This document shows, piece after piece, positions 46,206 through 57,869 of a stretch of DNA of 64,000 nucleotides. The stretch's first letter is position 1. Each line of letters begins with the position of its first letter. Source of the stretch: Dioszegia crocea (taxonomy: Eukaryota; Basidiomycota; Tremellomycetes; Tremellales; Bulleribasidiaceae). The notes below the pieces were generated by a model. The model made no database searches, was not told the origin of the DNA, and saw nothing but the letters and a program-made list of their open reading frames with translations. Position numbers and translations under genes: made by a program. Location of the stretch: the NCBI GenBank assembly GCA_001600615.1, contig BCKK01000011.1, forward strand, positions 556,839-620,838. Reading direction: 5' to 3'.

Positions 46206-48798
46206 TCAATGCCCAGGCTCATCCATATCCGGCGCCATCCCCGACCCCATCCGATCCTGGAGAACCATCCCTTCCAACCCTAAAGAATTACCCCTCACCG
46301 CTGACCCTCTCTGCGTCGCGCTTGAACGTATTCCCAGACCTCTCATCCCGCCACCTCCACTCCCCTCATCTACATCCATGTCCAAACCTGATCCAGGCTC
46401 AATATCAGGCGATACAGCATTTGAAGACTGACGACTGATCGTCGGAGCAGCCACATCCACGCCAAAGCGCTCAGCGACCGCATTGACGCCAAAGTCATCT
46501 CGCCGCTTCACATCTGCACCTGCTCAGCCAGCCTCCATCGCAGAAAGGGGAGATCTGACGTACCTGCTGGAACAGGAATAGGAATCATTTCTCCTGTCCC
46601 TCCAATCTTCTCTTTGATGCCTCGCGGGAGGACAGCGCTTAAGACCGCACCCCCAATGGAACTTGACACTAATCCCGATATTCGCCTGGTGAGCCAATTG
46701 AGACGTTTGGCGAAAGGTACGAATGTTTCGATGAAGTCTTGGATGTCGATTGAATCGCGAATATGGGTTACTTTGCCTGATTGGATTGAGCTGTGGTCCC
46801 GTTTGATTGACTTCATGTACTTGAAGAGAGGTAGAGGTAGAGGTAGAGGTAGAGGTAGAGGTAGAGGNNNNNNNNNNNNNNNNNNNNNNNNNNNNNNNNN
46901 NNNNNNNNNNNNNNNNNNNNNNNNNNNNNNNNNNNNNNNNNNNNNNNNNNNNNNNNNNNNNNNNNNNAGAGGTAGAGGTAGAGGTAGAGGTAGAGGTAGA
47001 GGTAGAGGTAGAGGTAGAGGTAGAGGTAGAGGTAGAGGTAGAGGTAGAGGTAGAGGTAGAGGAAGAGGAAGAGGAAGAGGAAGAGGAAGAGGAAGAGAAA
47101 GAAGATGACAAACTAGCCGATGGGCAGACTTACCAACTTCATTGAACTGTACCACGGTAGAAACTGGCAATTCCCACGTCAAAAACCCCCCAAATTCCCT
47201 TCCGACAGCACTAGCCAATCGGGCGCTGAAGGATCGAGCGGCCAGTACTGGTGCCGCAGACGTAGGGATGAGAGCCGCGAGGCGGGGGTCGGATTCGGTT
47301 GTTAGGGTGTTGGTGTCTAAGGCAGAAAGGGTGGAGGTGGAAGAGCGCGTAGATAGGGATTGGCGGGGATGGGTGTGGGTGTGGGGGATGATAAGGGATG
47401 GGAAGAGATTGAGGGTTATCACGCTGTGGTGTCAGCAAATGCACGGCCGAATGAGGAAGGAGTCAAAGGATAAATGATGGAGGACAGAACCCGACACTCA
47501 CTGCTCAATCAATCCCAAGTGATAGCCATCATAACATTCCATCCCTCCAATCTCTGTACACTCTGCACCAACCTGCCACAACTTCCACCTCCCCACCTGC
47601 AGATTTTCCTCCTTGACATGCTTGACCGCCTCCTTATTTCCCGGCTTCACATCCAGTGGCCGCAGGACAATCTCTCTGCCTTTGCCTTTCCGGTCCGCCT
47701 TACCCTTCTCCCCGCTCAATCCTGCTTCACCAATCTTCCCATGTCCCACCCGCCCTATCCCCGTACGCAGAGCCATAGCGTCATACACCCTGTCCGTGAG
47801 GCTATGGATCATGCCTCTAGCCACGGCAATGGCGTTGCCGGGAGTCGGAGCAGGTACAGAGCCTGAACCTAGTAGATGAACCAGAACGAAGTGATTCAAT
47901 AGTGAAGATCGAGAAGGTAGACGAAGCATGGGGTGATCGTAGACTATTCCATCAGCTCATCGTTAAATGAAGGATTGAAAGTAGACTTACTGGCATCACC
48001 CTCAAACCACCTACTTACCACCCTCTCCAATTCCCTCACTTCCCTCTCCCACCCTTCCCGTTTATCCTCATCTGCAATCTTTGCACCGCCGTACGCACTT
48101 CCACTTGCACTCCGCGTTCGATCCTCATTCCCGCCATAAAGCACCCGGTGAATATCAACCAAGGCATCCATGATTTCCATGCCCATCTCCATACCCTCCC
48201 CAGATTGGGTGTGGGTCATTGACCACGCTCCGGGTCTGGGAGGCGTGAAGGGCGGTTCGAGCGTACTGGGCCGACTGACCGAGTGGGGAGGAGGCGTACT
48301 TGGTAATGTTGACGGTCCAGCCTCAGCGGCGACAGCGTCAGCCGATAGCGTGGGTAGACTAGCCGTCCCTGTTCCCAAGGTCGCACCTCCGCCGACCACG
48401 GGACTATTGCCCGCAGGCGGAGGCACACGATAAGCCTGCAAAGCAGCAGTAAGCGCAACTAAGGACTGCCCCCTCCCTCGTCTGTATCTGCGCTCGCCGT
48501 CGCTGCCTGCGCCGAGCAGATTCGACGATCCACTGCCTGATGAGTGCAAGCGGTATAGGCTGTCAATATCGATAGCGAGTGAAGAGCGCGAGTTGGAAGA
48601 GTGAAGAGTGGGCGAAGCGTAGGATGAGGCTGTGGGGATGTAGAAGCGTCTACTGGGATTGGGATTGGGATTGGTAGCGACATTGGGCTCAGCTTCGGTG
48701 GTGGCATGATGCGTGGAGCCGGCGTGGGGTTGTGAGGTGGATGAGGAGACAGGTCCTGCGGACTGGCCAGGGAGAGAAGAGGGGTGTAGGGCACTCAT
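46206..48798 (-). CDS. Unknown protein with a repeat-filled intron
   Basis: Not recognised, several hundred residues. The N-terminal ~280 residues (MSALHPSSLPG ...) are Ser/Pro-rich and disordered, ending in a charged helix (KREGWEREVRELERVVSRWF). Introns then join in frame to YDHPMLRLPSRSSLLNHF and to VGRWKLWQVGAECTEIGGME with CYDGYHLGLIE, to VITLNLFPSLIIPHTHTH, and to FSARLASAVGREFGGFLTWE. A 314-nt intron (about 46820-47133), consisting mostly of a hexanucleotide repeat and the assembly gap, precedes KYMKSIKRDHSSIQSGKVTH and a segment RISGLVSSSIGGAVLSAVLP, mildly hydrophobic. A last exon reads Asp/Gly/Ser-rich to the stop at 46206. The exon chain is plausible but the product has no assigned domain. 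Confidence 0.6.
46828..47098. repeat. Hexanucleotide (AGAGGT)n / (AGAGGA)n repeat
   Basis: Perfect AGAGGT units at about 46828-46867 and 46968-47060, then AGAGGA units to about 47098, broken by a 100-N gap. On the gene's strand it is a pyrimidine tract (ACCTCT/TCCTCT) inside an intron. Open frames through it that read Leu-Pro, Thr-Ser or Arg-Gly repeats are artefacts. Confidence 0.92.
46868..46967. other. Assembly gap (100 N)
   Basis: Exactly 100 N in the middle of the hexanucleotide repeat; a conventional gap size, so the true repeat length is unknown. Confidence 0.98.
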
Positions 48799-49298
48799 GT
48801 TGGCTGAAGATACCCTTGACCTTGTGGTGTAGGTAGGTGGGAAGAAGTGATGAAACTACGCCAGAGGCAGCGTAGAGGTCGAGCCTTCTACTGCGCTTCG
48901 TGGCCAGAGCGCCGGAATTGAGATTGGTGGTCTCCAAAAGCGAAAGCGTCTTCAAGAGACCAATAGCGCCAGGCGCAAGAGGACAGACTTCAAGTCCCCA
49001 GAGGCAGTGGCTGAAACCTTGATAGTGCTTGATGTGAAGTGAGAAGAGGTGTGAAGGTGGTGTAAGATGTGCTCAATTCTCTCGGTGGCAATTGCAACTG
49101 TAATTGCGATTGTTGGGCATGGCTGGACGTGAAGGTGCCTGGGGAGTCACGTCAAGGCACTCCTCAACGTGACAGAACCCTCCTTTAGGCTACACAACGC
49201 CACAGCCAGACTTATAGCGAATGAGCGTTGATTGCACATCACAAATCTTCGCATTTCTACCTCTACTCTAATCTCTCATTCTCCGCTACCGAAGCCGC
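48799..49298. other. Intergenic region
   Basis: 500 bp upstream of the unknown repeat-intron gene (minus) and downstream of the OST3/6 stop (minus). Nothing recognised. Confidence 0.35.
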
Positions 49299-50775
49299 CT
49301 AGAACAAGATCCAGAATGGATAACCCCCATTCTTAATCCTGAAGATACGCATGAGGATTCCAAAGACCACAACGAGGATGCCTAACCAGAGATAGACGCC
49401 TATACGCTGTTTTGTAGGAGAGGTCTGAGCGGGGACAAGGACGGTGAGGGCGATGATGGATAGGGCTAGCATTCCATCTGGCGTGTTAGCTGAGGATGTG
49501 ATAGGTGAGGTTCCACGTTGCCGTCTCTGCGTTTCATCCGCTTTAATAGTGGTCCCCGACAGATCCACCATCATTCCTCTTCCGAACATCCTACCTCACG
49601 CCCGTTCCCTTCCGCTCAATTTCACCCACGCTCAAACCAAAAGTAGACTCACAAATACTCCCCACAACCTGACTTTCCATCCCCAATTGATTCTGAAAGC
49701 CTCCTGCAATCCAGGTCACCCGTCCACCTTCCCCAGCCTGGACATACGGCGCATTCTTGATCTTATTCCACATATACCCGCTGGTAAATGTAAGAATCAA
49801 GATGAGCGAGCCTGTACCCCATATGATCCGGGATTGGAGTAGAGGGAGTAATGAATCCCAGAGTGCGTAGATGCCGAAAGAGCCGACTAGGAGGGCGGCG
49901 CCGGTTGCGATCAAGGGGACGGGGTTGAAGGGGACGTATATCTCGAATGGGGGCAGGTGGGCTTTGAGGAATGAGTGGAAGGCTTGGGCTGAGAGGCCTC
50001 TGTGAGTGTCAGTGCTGCGCGAGGAGAGAAGGCATTGGAAGGGACAGGGCGCGATTGAAGTGACTCTGGTTTTGTTCCGTGTATGAGGAGCGAGAAGTGT
50101 CCGTGCTTCAGCACCCATCCCTAGGCCACTCAATCTGCATCGCCCATCCCTCGTCTGCAACGCCGGACCCCTGGGCTCCCTAGCTGTACATCATCCATTC
50201 CAATCCGGTTGTAGACTCTCCTGTACACTCCCGAGACATTCCTCACTGCTCCTGACCCTCACAACGAGCGACTCTCGACTTACTGTCTGTTCAAATCATG
50301 GCTCACGACGCTAAGCTTGTTGCCTTTATTAGGCCCCGCCAGCGCCGGGTGGAATTGGACCGTCGGCGCAGTCTGCAGACCCAGCTTCTGGAACACCGCC
50401 TGACCATCTGTAAAGTCCAGTGAGGCAAAGAAGTGTTGATCTCGCTCGTATGCCGATTTCCTGCGCCACGAATTGGACAGCAATTCAAACGCGGGGTGGA
50501 AGTCGCTGCTTATCAGCTCCGCGTCCACTGGTGGATGATCTACACAGAAGTCACTGCTAGACTCACTGGCATGGCTGACACTTGAATTGACTACCCATAG
50601 CTGTCAACTCCACAACCACACTGTATTCTCTGTCCGAGCCCGATAGAATCGCCTCATACGCCTCTGAATCGAGCTTTATAACTCCATTTTTCGATTTTGA
50701 CGCGAGTTGAGACCAGTGCGCTGCGTCCTGCGCTAGGGCTACACCTGCCAGTAGGGCCAGGGAGAAGATACGCAT
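49299..50775 (-). CDS. OST3: Oligosaccharyltransferase subunit OST3/OST6
   Basis: ER membrane subunit of the N-glycosylation complex with a lumenal thioredoxin-like oxidoreductase domain, about 330 residues. The start at 50775 gives a signal peptide (MRIFSLALLAGVALAQ). The thioredoxin domain has SDREYSVVVELTAMGSQFKC with CQPC (C-x-x-C) and, after an intron whose best 3' end makes CQPC-H-DFHPAF, FELLSNSWRRKSAYE, TVQFHPALAG and GLSAQAFHSFL. Four membrane segments follow: PVPLIATGAALLVGSFGIYA, IIWGTGSLILILTFTSGYMW, MLALSIIALTVLV and VYLWLGILVVVFGILMRIFR, ending GGYPFWILF. A 172-nt intron (49481-49652) lies before the third. The C-x-x-C is complete, so redox trapping of acceptor proteins is expected. 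Confidence 0.9.
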
Positions 50776-50925
50776 GGTGTATAAGGGGGATATAGATGAG
50801 ATGTACAATGAGGCATGCTGGCAGCTGGTGGCCAGCTGTAGAGGCATCTTATTTGTGCCCCCCATTTGTGTCACCCGTACAAATCTCGCCCAGCCATCCC
50901 ATCATTTCCCTTCCACCTATCTACA

Positions 50926-52886
50926 ATGTCTCTAGCAGACGCACTCTTAGCAGACCTTGACGGTCTATCAGACGATGGTGGGCCGTCCCGCTCACCGTCA
51001 CCTCAGCCTCAAGCTGGGTCTTCGTCAAAGGGATCAATGCTGCCTCCGTCGCTTCCAGGTGGCGTCAAGCGATCAGCTTCGGCATTGTTGGAAGACCTCG
51101 AGGAGGATGAGGATGAAGGGGATGTAGAGATGGAAGGTGGGGAAGCGGCGGCGGCTGGCTTTGTGCCGGAGGGAGGGGTGAGACCGGCAGATGAGCTTGA
51201 TGCGGAGGAAGTGGCAAAGGTGGATTTGTCTGATGTGACGGATGTGGGGAAAGTGGCGAAATTACATACGGGCAGAAGGCTCAAGGATGTCTTAGAGGTG
51301 AGTTGGAGGCAACGCAAAGCTATGTCAAAGCTGACAGTATAGGGAATAAGCAAATATTCCTCTTCCCCCTCAGATATGTCGCTGTCTTCGGGCCCCCTCG
51401 AAGAGAATCCCGAATACCACCTCGTCGTATCCGCCAACAACATGTCGGTGGAAGTCGACAACGAAATCCTCCTCGTTCACAAATTCATTCGAGATCACTA
51501 CGCACCACGATTCCCAGAGCTCGAACAGCTCATTTCCGATCCTTGGATCTACATCTCGGCCGTGCGCGCTATTGCCAATACGGACGATATCACAAAATGT
51601 CCCATGCCCTCCACCCTCCCCGCCGCCACTATCCTCTCTATAAACCTCACAGCGACCGTCTCGCGCGGCCGGAAACTCAGCCCAGGGCAGTGGGTGACGG
51701 TCGAGCGTGCACTGGAAGTCGCCGAAGATCTCCGACGGGCCAGAGAGACCATTTTCGCATACGTCGAATCGAGAATGGCGGCTGTTGCCCCTAATCTCTC
51801 AGCTCTGGTCGGAACCAACATTGCTGCCAAGCTTTTGGGACTGGCTGGGGGATTACACGCCCTATCGCGTCAGCCCTCATGCAACATTATGCTCTTCGGT
51901 GCATTGAAGAAATCCCTCGCGTCAAGTCATCTTTCCGCTGCGAGTCAACAGCGCCACACTGGGTTCATATTCCAGTCGAACCTCGTCCAATCTGCTCAAC
52001 CCGAAGATAGGCGAAAGGCGCAAAGGGCAGTATCGGCCAAGGTGGCTTTGGCGGCACGGACGGATGCAGGCAAGGGATCGAGAGATGGGGCGTATGGTCG
52101 TACTTTGACGATTGAGCTGAATAAGCGGATTGCAAAGATGGCGGAACCACCACCCAATAAGATCTCAAAGGCGCTTCCGATACCTCAGGAGACGAATCGG
52201 AAGAAGAGAGGAGGGAAGCGGGCTAGGAAGCAAAAAGAAGCGTATGCCCAGACGGAACTGCGGAAGCTGCAGAATAGGATTGAGTTTGGGAAGGCGGAAG
52301 ATGAGACGGGAATGGACGATGAGACTGTTGGGTTGGGAATGATTGGGAGTAGCTCGGGGAGAGTCAGGGGTGATCAGGTTGATGCGAGGAGTAAAGGTGA
52401 GTTGCGTTGTCCATTTCAGTTCTTTTTGGCTGGCACTCGATGGTTGGAGTGGGTGTGAAAATCTCAAGCCGGATTGTGTTTCTCTCACTCTCCATTATCC
52501 CCCCTCTCGTCCCTGGTCTTTACAACTGCCTTTCTGAACCCTTTCCCTCTTACCTACTTTTGCTTTCTCATCGACTGCCTCACTGCCAATTCCCTTTTCC
52601 TCTGATTTCCAGTCATATACCCCATTTGACTCGCGCTAACATTCCAGCCAAACTTTCCCGCGCAAACAAAATCCGTACCCAGCTCCTCGGCAAAGCCTTA
52701 TCCTCCAACGATGCCGCATCCGGAATGTCCACCTCACTCTCCTTCACCCCTGTTCAGGGCCTCGAAATCGTCACTCCGTCCCTCTCTGCGGCGCAGCGGG
52801 TGCAGGCGGCGAATGAGCGTTGGTTTGCGGGCGGAACTTTTACGCATGTTAAGAAGGGGGGGGGAAACTTGCCTGGACAGACTTAG
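50926..52886 (+). CDS. PRP31: U4/U6 snRNP protein Prp31
   Basis: Spliceosome assembly factor that binds U4 snRNA and the 15.5K protein in the U4/U6.U5 tri-snRNP. About 530 residues. An acidic Ser/Asp-rich N-terminus (SLADALLADLDGLSDDGG) leads to the Nop domain: NPEYHLVVSANNMSVEVDNE, HKFIRDHYAPRFPELEQLI, then SALVGTNIAAKLLGLAGGLH with ALSRQPSCNI (RNA-binding core). A Lys/Arg-rich C-terminal stretch (KKRGGKRARKQKEAYAQTEL) follows. The first intron is taken as ending at ACAGTATAG (about 51342), because that gives GISKYSSSPSD, the conserved link into the domain; a later AG would shift the frame. A second intron of about 250 nt precedes AKLSRANKIRTQL and the stop. An intron-rich genome makes this an expected single-copy gene. 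Confidence 0.93.
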
Positions 52887-53065
52887 TAGCAAAGATGCGA
52901 TAGAATGCTTGATCGAGTCACCCACATATATAGTCACGCGTCACGAGTAAGATCGGTCGGATCCGAGATTCCAGAGAATACAGTCACAGCAGTTATTAGC
53001 TTAGTCGAGATTTCACCTTCACCTACATACAAGTACACCAACTTCCCACATCTCTAATTATCAGC

Positions 53066-54553
53066 ATGAGTATGCCTCACATCCATGTCGCTCCACGATC
53101 CTCCACGCCACCTATGACGCCTCCTTCGGACGAGACGAGAGGCGCGCAAACCGAAATCCGGACCCCAGCGAGTCCCGTCCCCTTCACCGAGATGATCGCC
53201 TATACTGTCGACAGTAGCGAGGGGGTGGAGCTCCAGCTTGATGATGGTGAAACGCCGGTAGAGGGTGCTTTGAGAGTCCTACCTGGAGACCGAGGGATGT
53301 ACGCCGGCTTCACGCCTGTTGTACGTGCAGACGAGGTCGTCCTTGGGAATGGTACCTGGTTCTCGAAATCTGAGAGGGAGAGATCTGTAAGTCATCGTTG
53401 ATCCAATCTGCCTGAAGTCTCTACATGTCCACCAAGAATCACAATCACAAAGCTTTCCAATCACGATCATGATCACAAGCACTATGTGGATGCCTGGATT
53501 GCCATCTTTTCCTCATGAGTCTTGGTTTAATGATGGAATCACACCCTGTATCCAGAGCAGCGCTAATGGTCGTCAGGAGTTCGTAAGGAGCCTTAAGGCA
53601 ATTGAACTCAATGCTGCTTCCTTAAAACGAACTGTCGACGCGAATAAAATCGAAGCGGATGACACTCGGTCCCAGCTCAGAGGGCAAGGCGACCTGATTC
53701 GCACGCTTAGGCAGTCGGTGCAAGGGGTTGAGGAGAAATTGGCCGAACAGACTGTAGATCTGGCGAAAGCCAATGTGAGTTGCAAGCGTGCCCTCTGATC
53801 TGCTGGCGACGAAGAGTTGGAAGTGTGTCTCGACATCACGCCTAGCCCTCCACGCTGATCATACCAGATCAGGATCGAAACTCTGCTTGATGACCGGGCT
53901 CGAGAGTTATGGTGCATGCGCCCCATTCTGTTCTATGCTATTGTCAAGCGGATGGCGGACATGTTCGCTGAGGAGAAGAAGTCCGATGTTGGAGGTGGAG
54001 GGTCCAAAGAGTCTGCCAAGACAGGCGATTCTACTGGCTCATTCCACTCGGTAAATTTTAGGTTGCTTTACTCTCCTTAGCCCGAGCTTATACTGTTTAG
54101 TACCTCCGATTAGTGGAAGGTGCCCTCCAAGGGGAAAAGCGGTCGGAGAAGTGGGAGGCTTTCGTGAGGGATGTACCTAGCCGTAGGAAACTACTGCAAA
54201 AAGGGCCCCTCACGAAGTTCCTGAAGATCGCTGCCGACTGCCATGACGACCGGGCTCAAGTCGCTCATCCAAACGTCAGCGACGAGGCCCTTTTGGGTCT
54301 TGCGCTGGAGATTGAACGAGCGGGTGAAGACCCGGCGGCCGAGCCAAATTACGGCTACGAGACCGATAGGGACCTCGTCCCCGCTCGGCTCATCATGGAG
54401 CTCCTAGGATACTATAAAGCCGGAAAGGTGCTCCAGACCCTCCAGGCCGTCATTCCTGTGAGGCGGGAAGGGACCAACCGCATCATCTCTCCCATTCCTC
54501 GTGCCTATCCGGACCAGGTTGAGCGCCACGACGGCTGGTTTGACCTACCGTGA
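53066..54553 (+). CDS. Unknown coiled-coil protein
   Basis: Not recognised. The first exon (MSMPHIHVAPRSSTPP ... ERERS) is Pro/Ser/Asp-rich. The best junction skips about 189 nt, from GTAAGT at 53389 to GTCGTCAG at 53577, giving SEFVRSLKAIELNAASLKRT. The next stretch is a strong coiled coil (ANKIEADDTRSQLRG, LIRTLRQSVQGVEEKLAEQT). Further exons read RIETLLDDRARELWCMRPIL, FYAIVKRMADMFAEEKK and KLLQKGPLTKFLKIAADC, ending VERHDGWFDLP at 54553. No membrane segments or catalytic motifs. The exon chain is in frame with short introns near 53774-53869 and 54052-54102, supporting a real gene; the N-terminal joins are uncertain. Confidence 0.6.
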
Positions 54554-55186
54554 TTGTTGTGGGTCTGATCTCTTTCCCTGGATTACGCATACTGACGGAA
54601 TCTAGCATCCTCTCAGACTCCACATCCTGATCTCATCACATTTCCCATCCACATCGGCTCACCATAACCCACTCCCTATACCCAATAACTCAATACATCA
54701 CACCTACAGCTCCGAAGTTATCCCAAAAATTTACCAAATAAAATCCAAAAACAGTTCAAAGAAGGCAGTAGCACGGGCAATTTCGCGGTGTGAATATGAG
54801 GATTGGCGGCAATGAACCTGAGTCATAAGACGGCTGGGAATGACACTGGACGAGAGAATAGGCGGTTTACTGAGGAGTAATTTTGGGAGCGGATAAAACT
54901 GAGACTGGCGACTTGAGGGTGATGTGAAGTGATGGAATAGCCGTCATGGTGTTCAGATGTAAGCATGAGGTCCACTCTATCCAGCGGTGAAAAGTGGACG
55001 TATCCTGAGTGCCAAGATAAGCTGAACCATTCACTCTCACATACGCTCAGGACCGATGTAAATGATATTGAAACTGCATGACATTCCAGACCGTACAATT
55101 CAGCCTACAAATATAACCCTTATTCCCAGCATGAATGAAAATACAGGAAATTACTCTTTTCAACAAAGGAATCCTCCGCCGCAGAC
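54554..55186. other. Convergent intergenic region
   Basis: 633 bp between the stops of the coiled-coil protein gene (plus) and the MFS transporter (minus). Nothing recognised beyond AT-rich stretches near 54730-54760. Confidence 0.35.
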
Positions 55187-57064
55187 CTAGAGAGGGTACC
55201 TCCAGCCTTTTGGCAGCTCGGAAAGACCGCGAGCGGCTCGGTCGACATTGACCATGTTCTCCTCAATGTCGAGCTTCTTGTTGAGGCGGATAACGTACCA
55301 CCAAGTGGCAAGGACAGTGAGAATGGTGAAGGCGATTGAGACGAGGATGAGACCACCACCGAATCGGTAGAGGGGCGCCTGGTTGGTGAGGAAGAAGTAA
55401 GGGGTGTACCAGTGGGAAGAAGATCCGAAGGTGTTGGCAATGGCAAGTAAGGCGGCCTTCTTGTGTCGAGGTCCGGGTACGAGTTGGGTAGACCATGAGA
55501 CCTGGATGTTGAGACCGGAGAAGACACCCATGATGAGGAAGCAGACACCGGTGTATCTGACGCCGACGTTGAGGGTGGTGATGAGCATGACGGTTCCGGC
55601 GGCAGAGAGGACGATGGGGCCAATCTGAGGGTTAGCAGAATTCAGTTGAATTCAAGATGAAACTTACGACGTGCCACACTGAGTCCTTGAATTTACCAGA
55701 TGACCAACCGAAGCCGAGGATGGCAAGGTATCCGAGGAGGTAGCAGGGTGATTGCAGGAGGTAGGTCATGAGGTTGGAGGAAGACATGGTTTTGAGCTGA
55801 AAAATTAGCTAGATTCAAGTTGATAGCGGAGGACTTACGATAGAAGGCAAGAAGTCCTTGAATGACTGAGCGGCGATAAGCCAGAAGTGGAGAAGCATGA
55901 AGAGCCAGGTGAACTAAATGTCAGCGGGGCTCTGTACTGCGGACGACAGACTTACTGGGTCCTTGGCTCCGAGCTTGGCTCCCTCCCAGATACCCATCTT
56001 GGACTTGGACTCGTCGACACCACCGGCAGAAAGGACAAGACGGTACTGCGCCATCTCGGACTCCTCGGGTGTGAGCCAAGGTGTGTTCTCTGCCCAGTTG
56101 GGTAGGAGCCAGGCAGCGACAAGGGCAAGAGCGATAGAGAGTGCACCTTCAATGACCATAACTGATGGTCAGTGGAGTCCCTTTGAGTAGAGGAAAAACT
56201 TACACCATTCCCAAGCGTGCATGCCTCGGATACCGTCCATGTTCTCGAGCACAGCAGCGGCGAAGGGACCACCAAAGACGTTTGACAAGGCCTGGGCACC
56301 GTGCCACAGAGCCATACGGAAGGGGAGTTCCTCCTTGACATACCAAGAGGAAGTCATAAGAGCGACAGCGGGGAGGAAGGGACCCTCGGCAAAACCGACG
56401 GCGAAACGAGCAATGGCGAAACCGGTGGGGGATTTGACGAAGGGGAAGAGGATAGTAGGGATGGACCAGCCGAGCCTGGATGTCAGCGGGGTCAAGAGGG
56501 GAAGGAGGTAGCTTACATCATAAGAGGCATGACGATTCTGGGCTTGTATTTGGCGAGAATGAGTGAACCGGGGAGTTGGGTGAGCATGTAGCCGACGTAG
56601 AAGAGACTGATACCGAGGGACTGATGGTCAGCTGAGATCTGCTAAACAAGACATACCCATTGGACATCGTCCATACCCATGTCCTTCTGCATACCGGCAA
56701 CTCGGGCGTTGGTAACGTTCGATCGGTCGAGGTAGTTGATCATGAGGCATAGAGTGATGATGGGCAACATACGAGTGTCACTAAAGTCAGCTATGCCCCT
56801 TGGAAAGACTTACATTCTGCGACGAAGCCTGCGGTTCAAAGTGTCGAGCTCCTTCTCACTGCGATCACGAAGAAGGGGGTATCGCTGAAGGATAGCCTCG
56901 GGCGAGTTGAGGTTCTCCTCGTCGTCGTCGCCCATCTTCTCCTCGAAGTGGTCGACATGAGCCTTGTCGTCGTAGTCTGGCAAAGTGGAAACCATGACTT
57001 GTTGAGGGTTGGCCTCTTCGATGTCAGAGACAATGACGGGTCGGTGGGTGTTGTCTTTGGTCAT
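55187..57064 (-). CDS. MFS anion:cation symporter family transporter (Dal5/Tna1-like)
   Basis: Twelve-helix plasma-membrane transporter of the ACS family, whose fungal members import organic anions such as allantoate, nicotinate and small carboxylates. About 500 residues. The start at 57064 (MTKDNTHRPVIV) is followed by an acidic N-terminal tail and LDTLNRRLRRR. Helix 1 ends LCLMINYLDRSNVTNARVAG, the ACS hallmark (YLDR-x-N-x-x-x-A). Further: SLGISLFYVGYMLTQLPGSL, LAKYKPRIVMPLM, ARFAVGFAEGPFLPAV, SSWYVKEELPFRMALW, then IVLSAAGTVMLIT and SWSTQLVPGPRHKKAALLAI. At least seven short introns. A TATAAG string lies at 57131-57136 (minus). It sits beside a Zn2Cys6 regulator, a PrpF-family isomerase and a mitochondrial carrier; a carboxylate substrate would fit that company. 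Confidence 0.87.
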
Positions 57065-57869
57065 GGTGGTGAGTAGAGAGAGGGTAAGAGAGCTGTGGGG
57101 AAGACCTGTGGGGGACCACAGGGACTCATACTTATACTGATGTTGCGCGGGAGGTGAATGTCCAGTGAAAGATGGAGATGTATAGTTGTCTGTCCGCTGA
57201 AAGACAGGCTTCAATACCGGGTAAATGTGATCAAAATGCCAAGCTTAGCGTAATTCTAAATATTGACACGAAAGGAAGGTAAATCCATTGCCCTCCATTC
57301 CGGCAATTGACGGCGTTCCTGGCAACAATCAGTCGCCCGTAGGAGTCGGAATGTGTCCAGCCGCTCACCATAACCAGTCTGCACTGGAGGATTCATGCAG
57401 CACGAGCGCCAAACGTCCGGAGCTCAATGGTGGTGGTGGAGATACTCGGGAGTGAGTTGACCGGGCGTGGTCCGCCGGTCGATGCACTGGGAAAGCCGAT
57501 GCATTCCGTGTTTTGGACTGACGGATCCCGCAGTCCGCCCCGCGGCGTGATGTGGAGGTGGCGGAGAGTGGCTATCAGGGCCCAAAGACATCCAAGCCCC
57601 GCGGGGCATATCCTCGTTGAGTGGACCACAAAGTGGACACAAAGGAGGGGGTCTGTGAGCAGAAAGAGGAATGCGGAGAGATCGGCGATCTGAGTGTCTG
57701 TGCGGGGAGGAAGGACTAAACTCAAAAGACTCCCGGAGGAAACTTAAAACGGGCAATTCTTCCACCTGCTTCGACTCATGCCAGATGTCACTACATGCCC
57801 AGTACATAGTCGTCAGTTCGAACACTAGGAATCTTCCCTCTGACCCTCTGAAATGCCCATACATATGCG
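57065..57869. promoter_or_regulatory. Upstream region of the ACS transporter
   Basis: 805 bp between the transporter start and the regulator stop, both minus strand. It holds the TATA-like string at 57131-57136 and CGG/CCG triplets at 57465-57600. A plus-strand frame here is not credible. Long for this genome, fitting a regulated promoter. Confidence 0.4.

Noticed and set aside
46828..47098. Hexanucleotide repeat as an internal telomere-like array
   Set aside because: The unit AGAGGT/AGAGGA does not resemble TTAGGG-type telomere repeats, and it sits inside a gene's intron.
46614..47422. Open frames reading Arg-Gly, Leu-Pro or Thr-Ser repeats through the hexanucleotide tract
   Set aside because: All frames of a perfect hexamer stay open; splice signals flank the tract and the N gap makes the frames meaningless.
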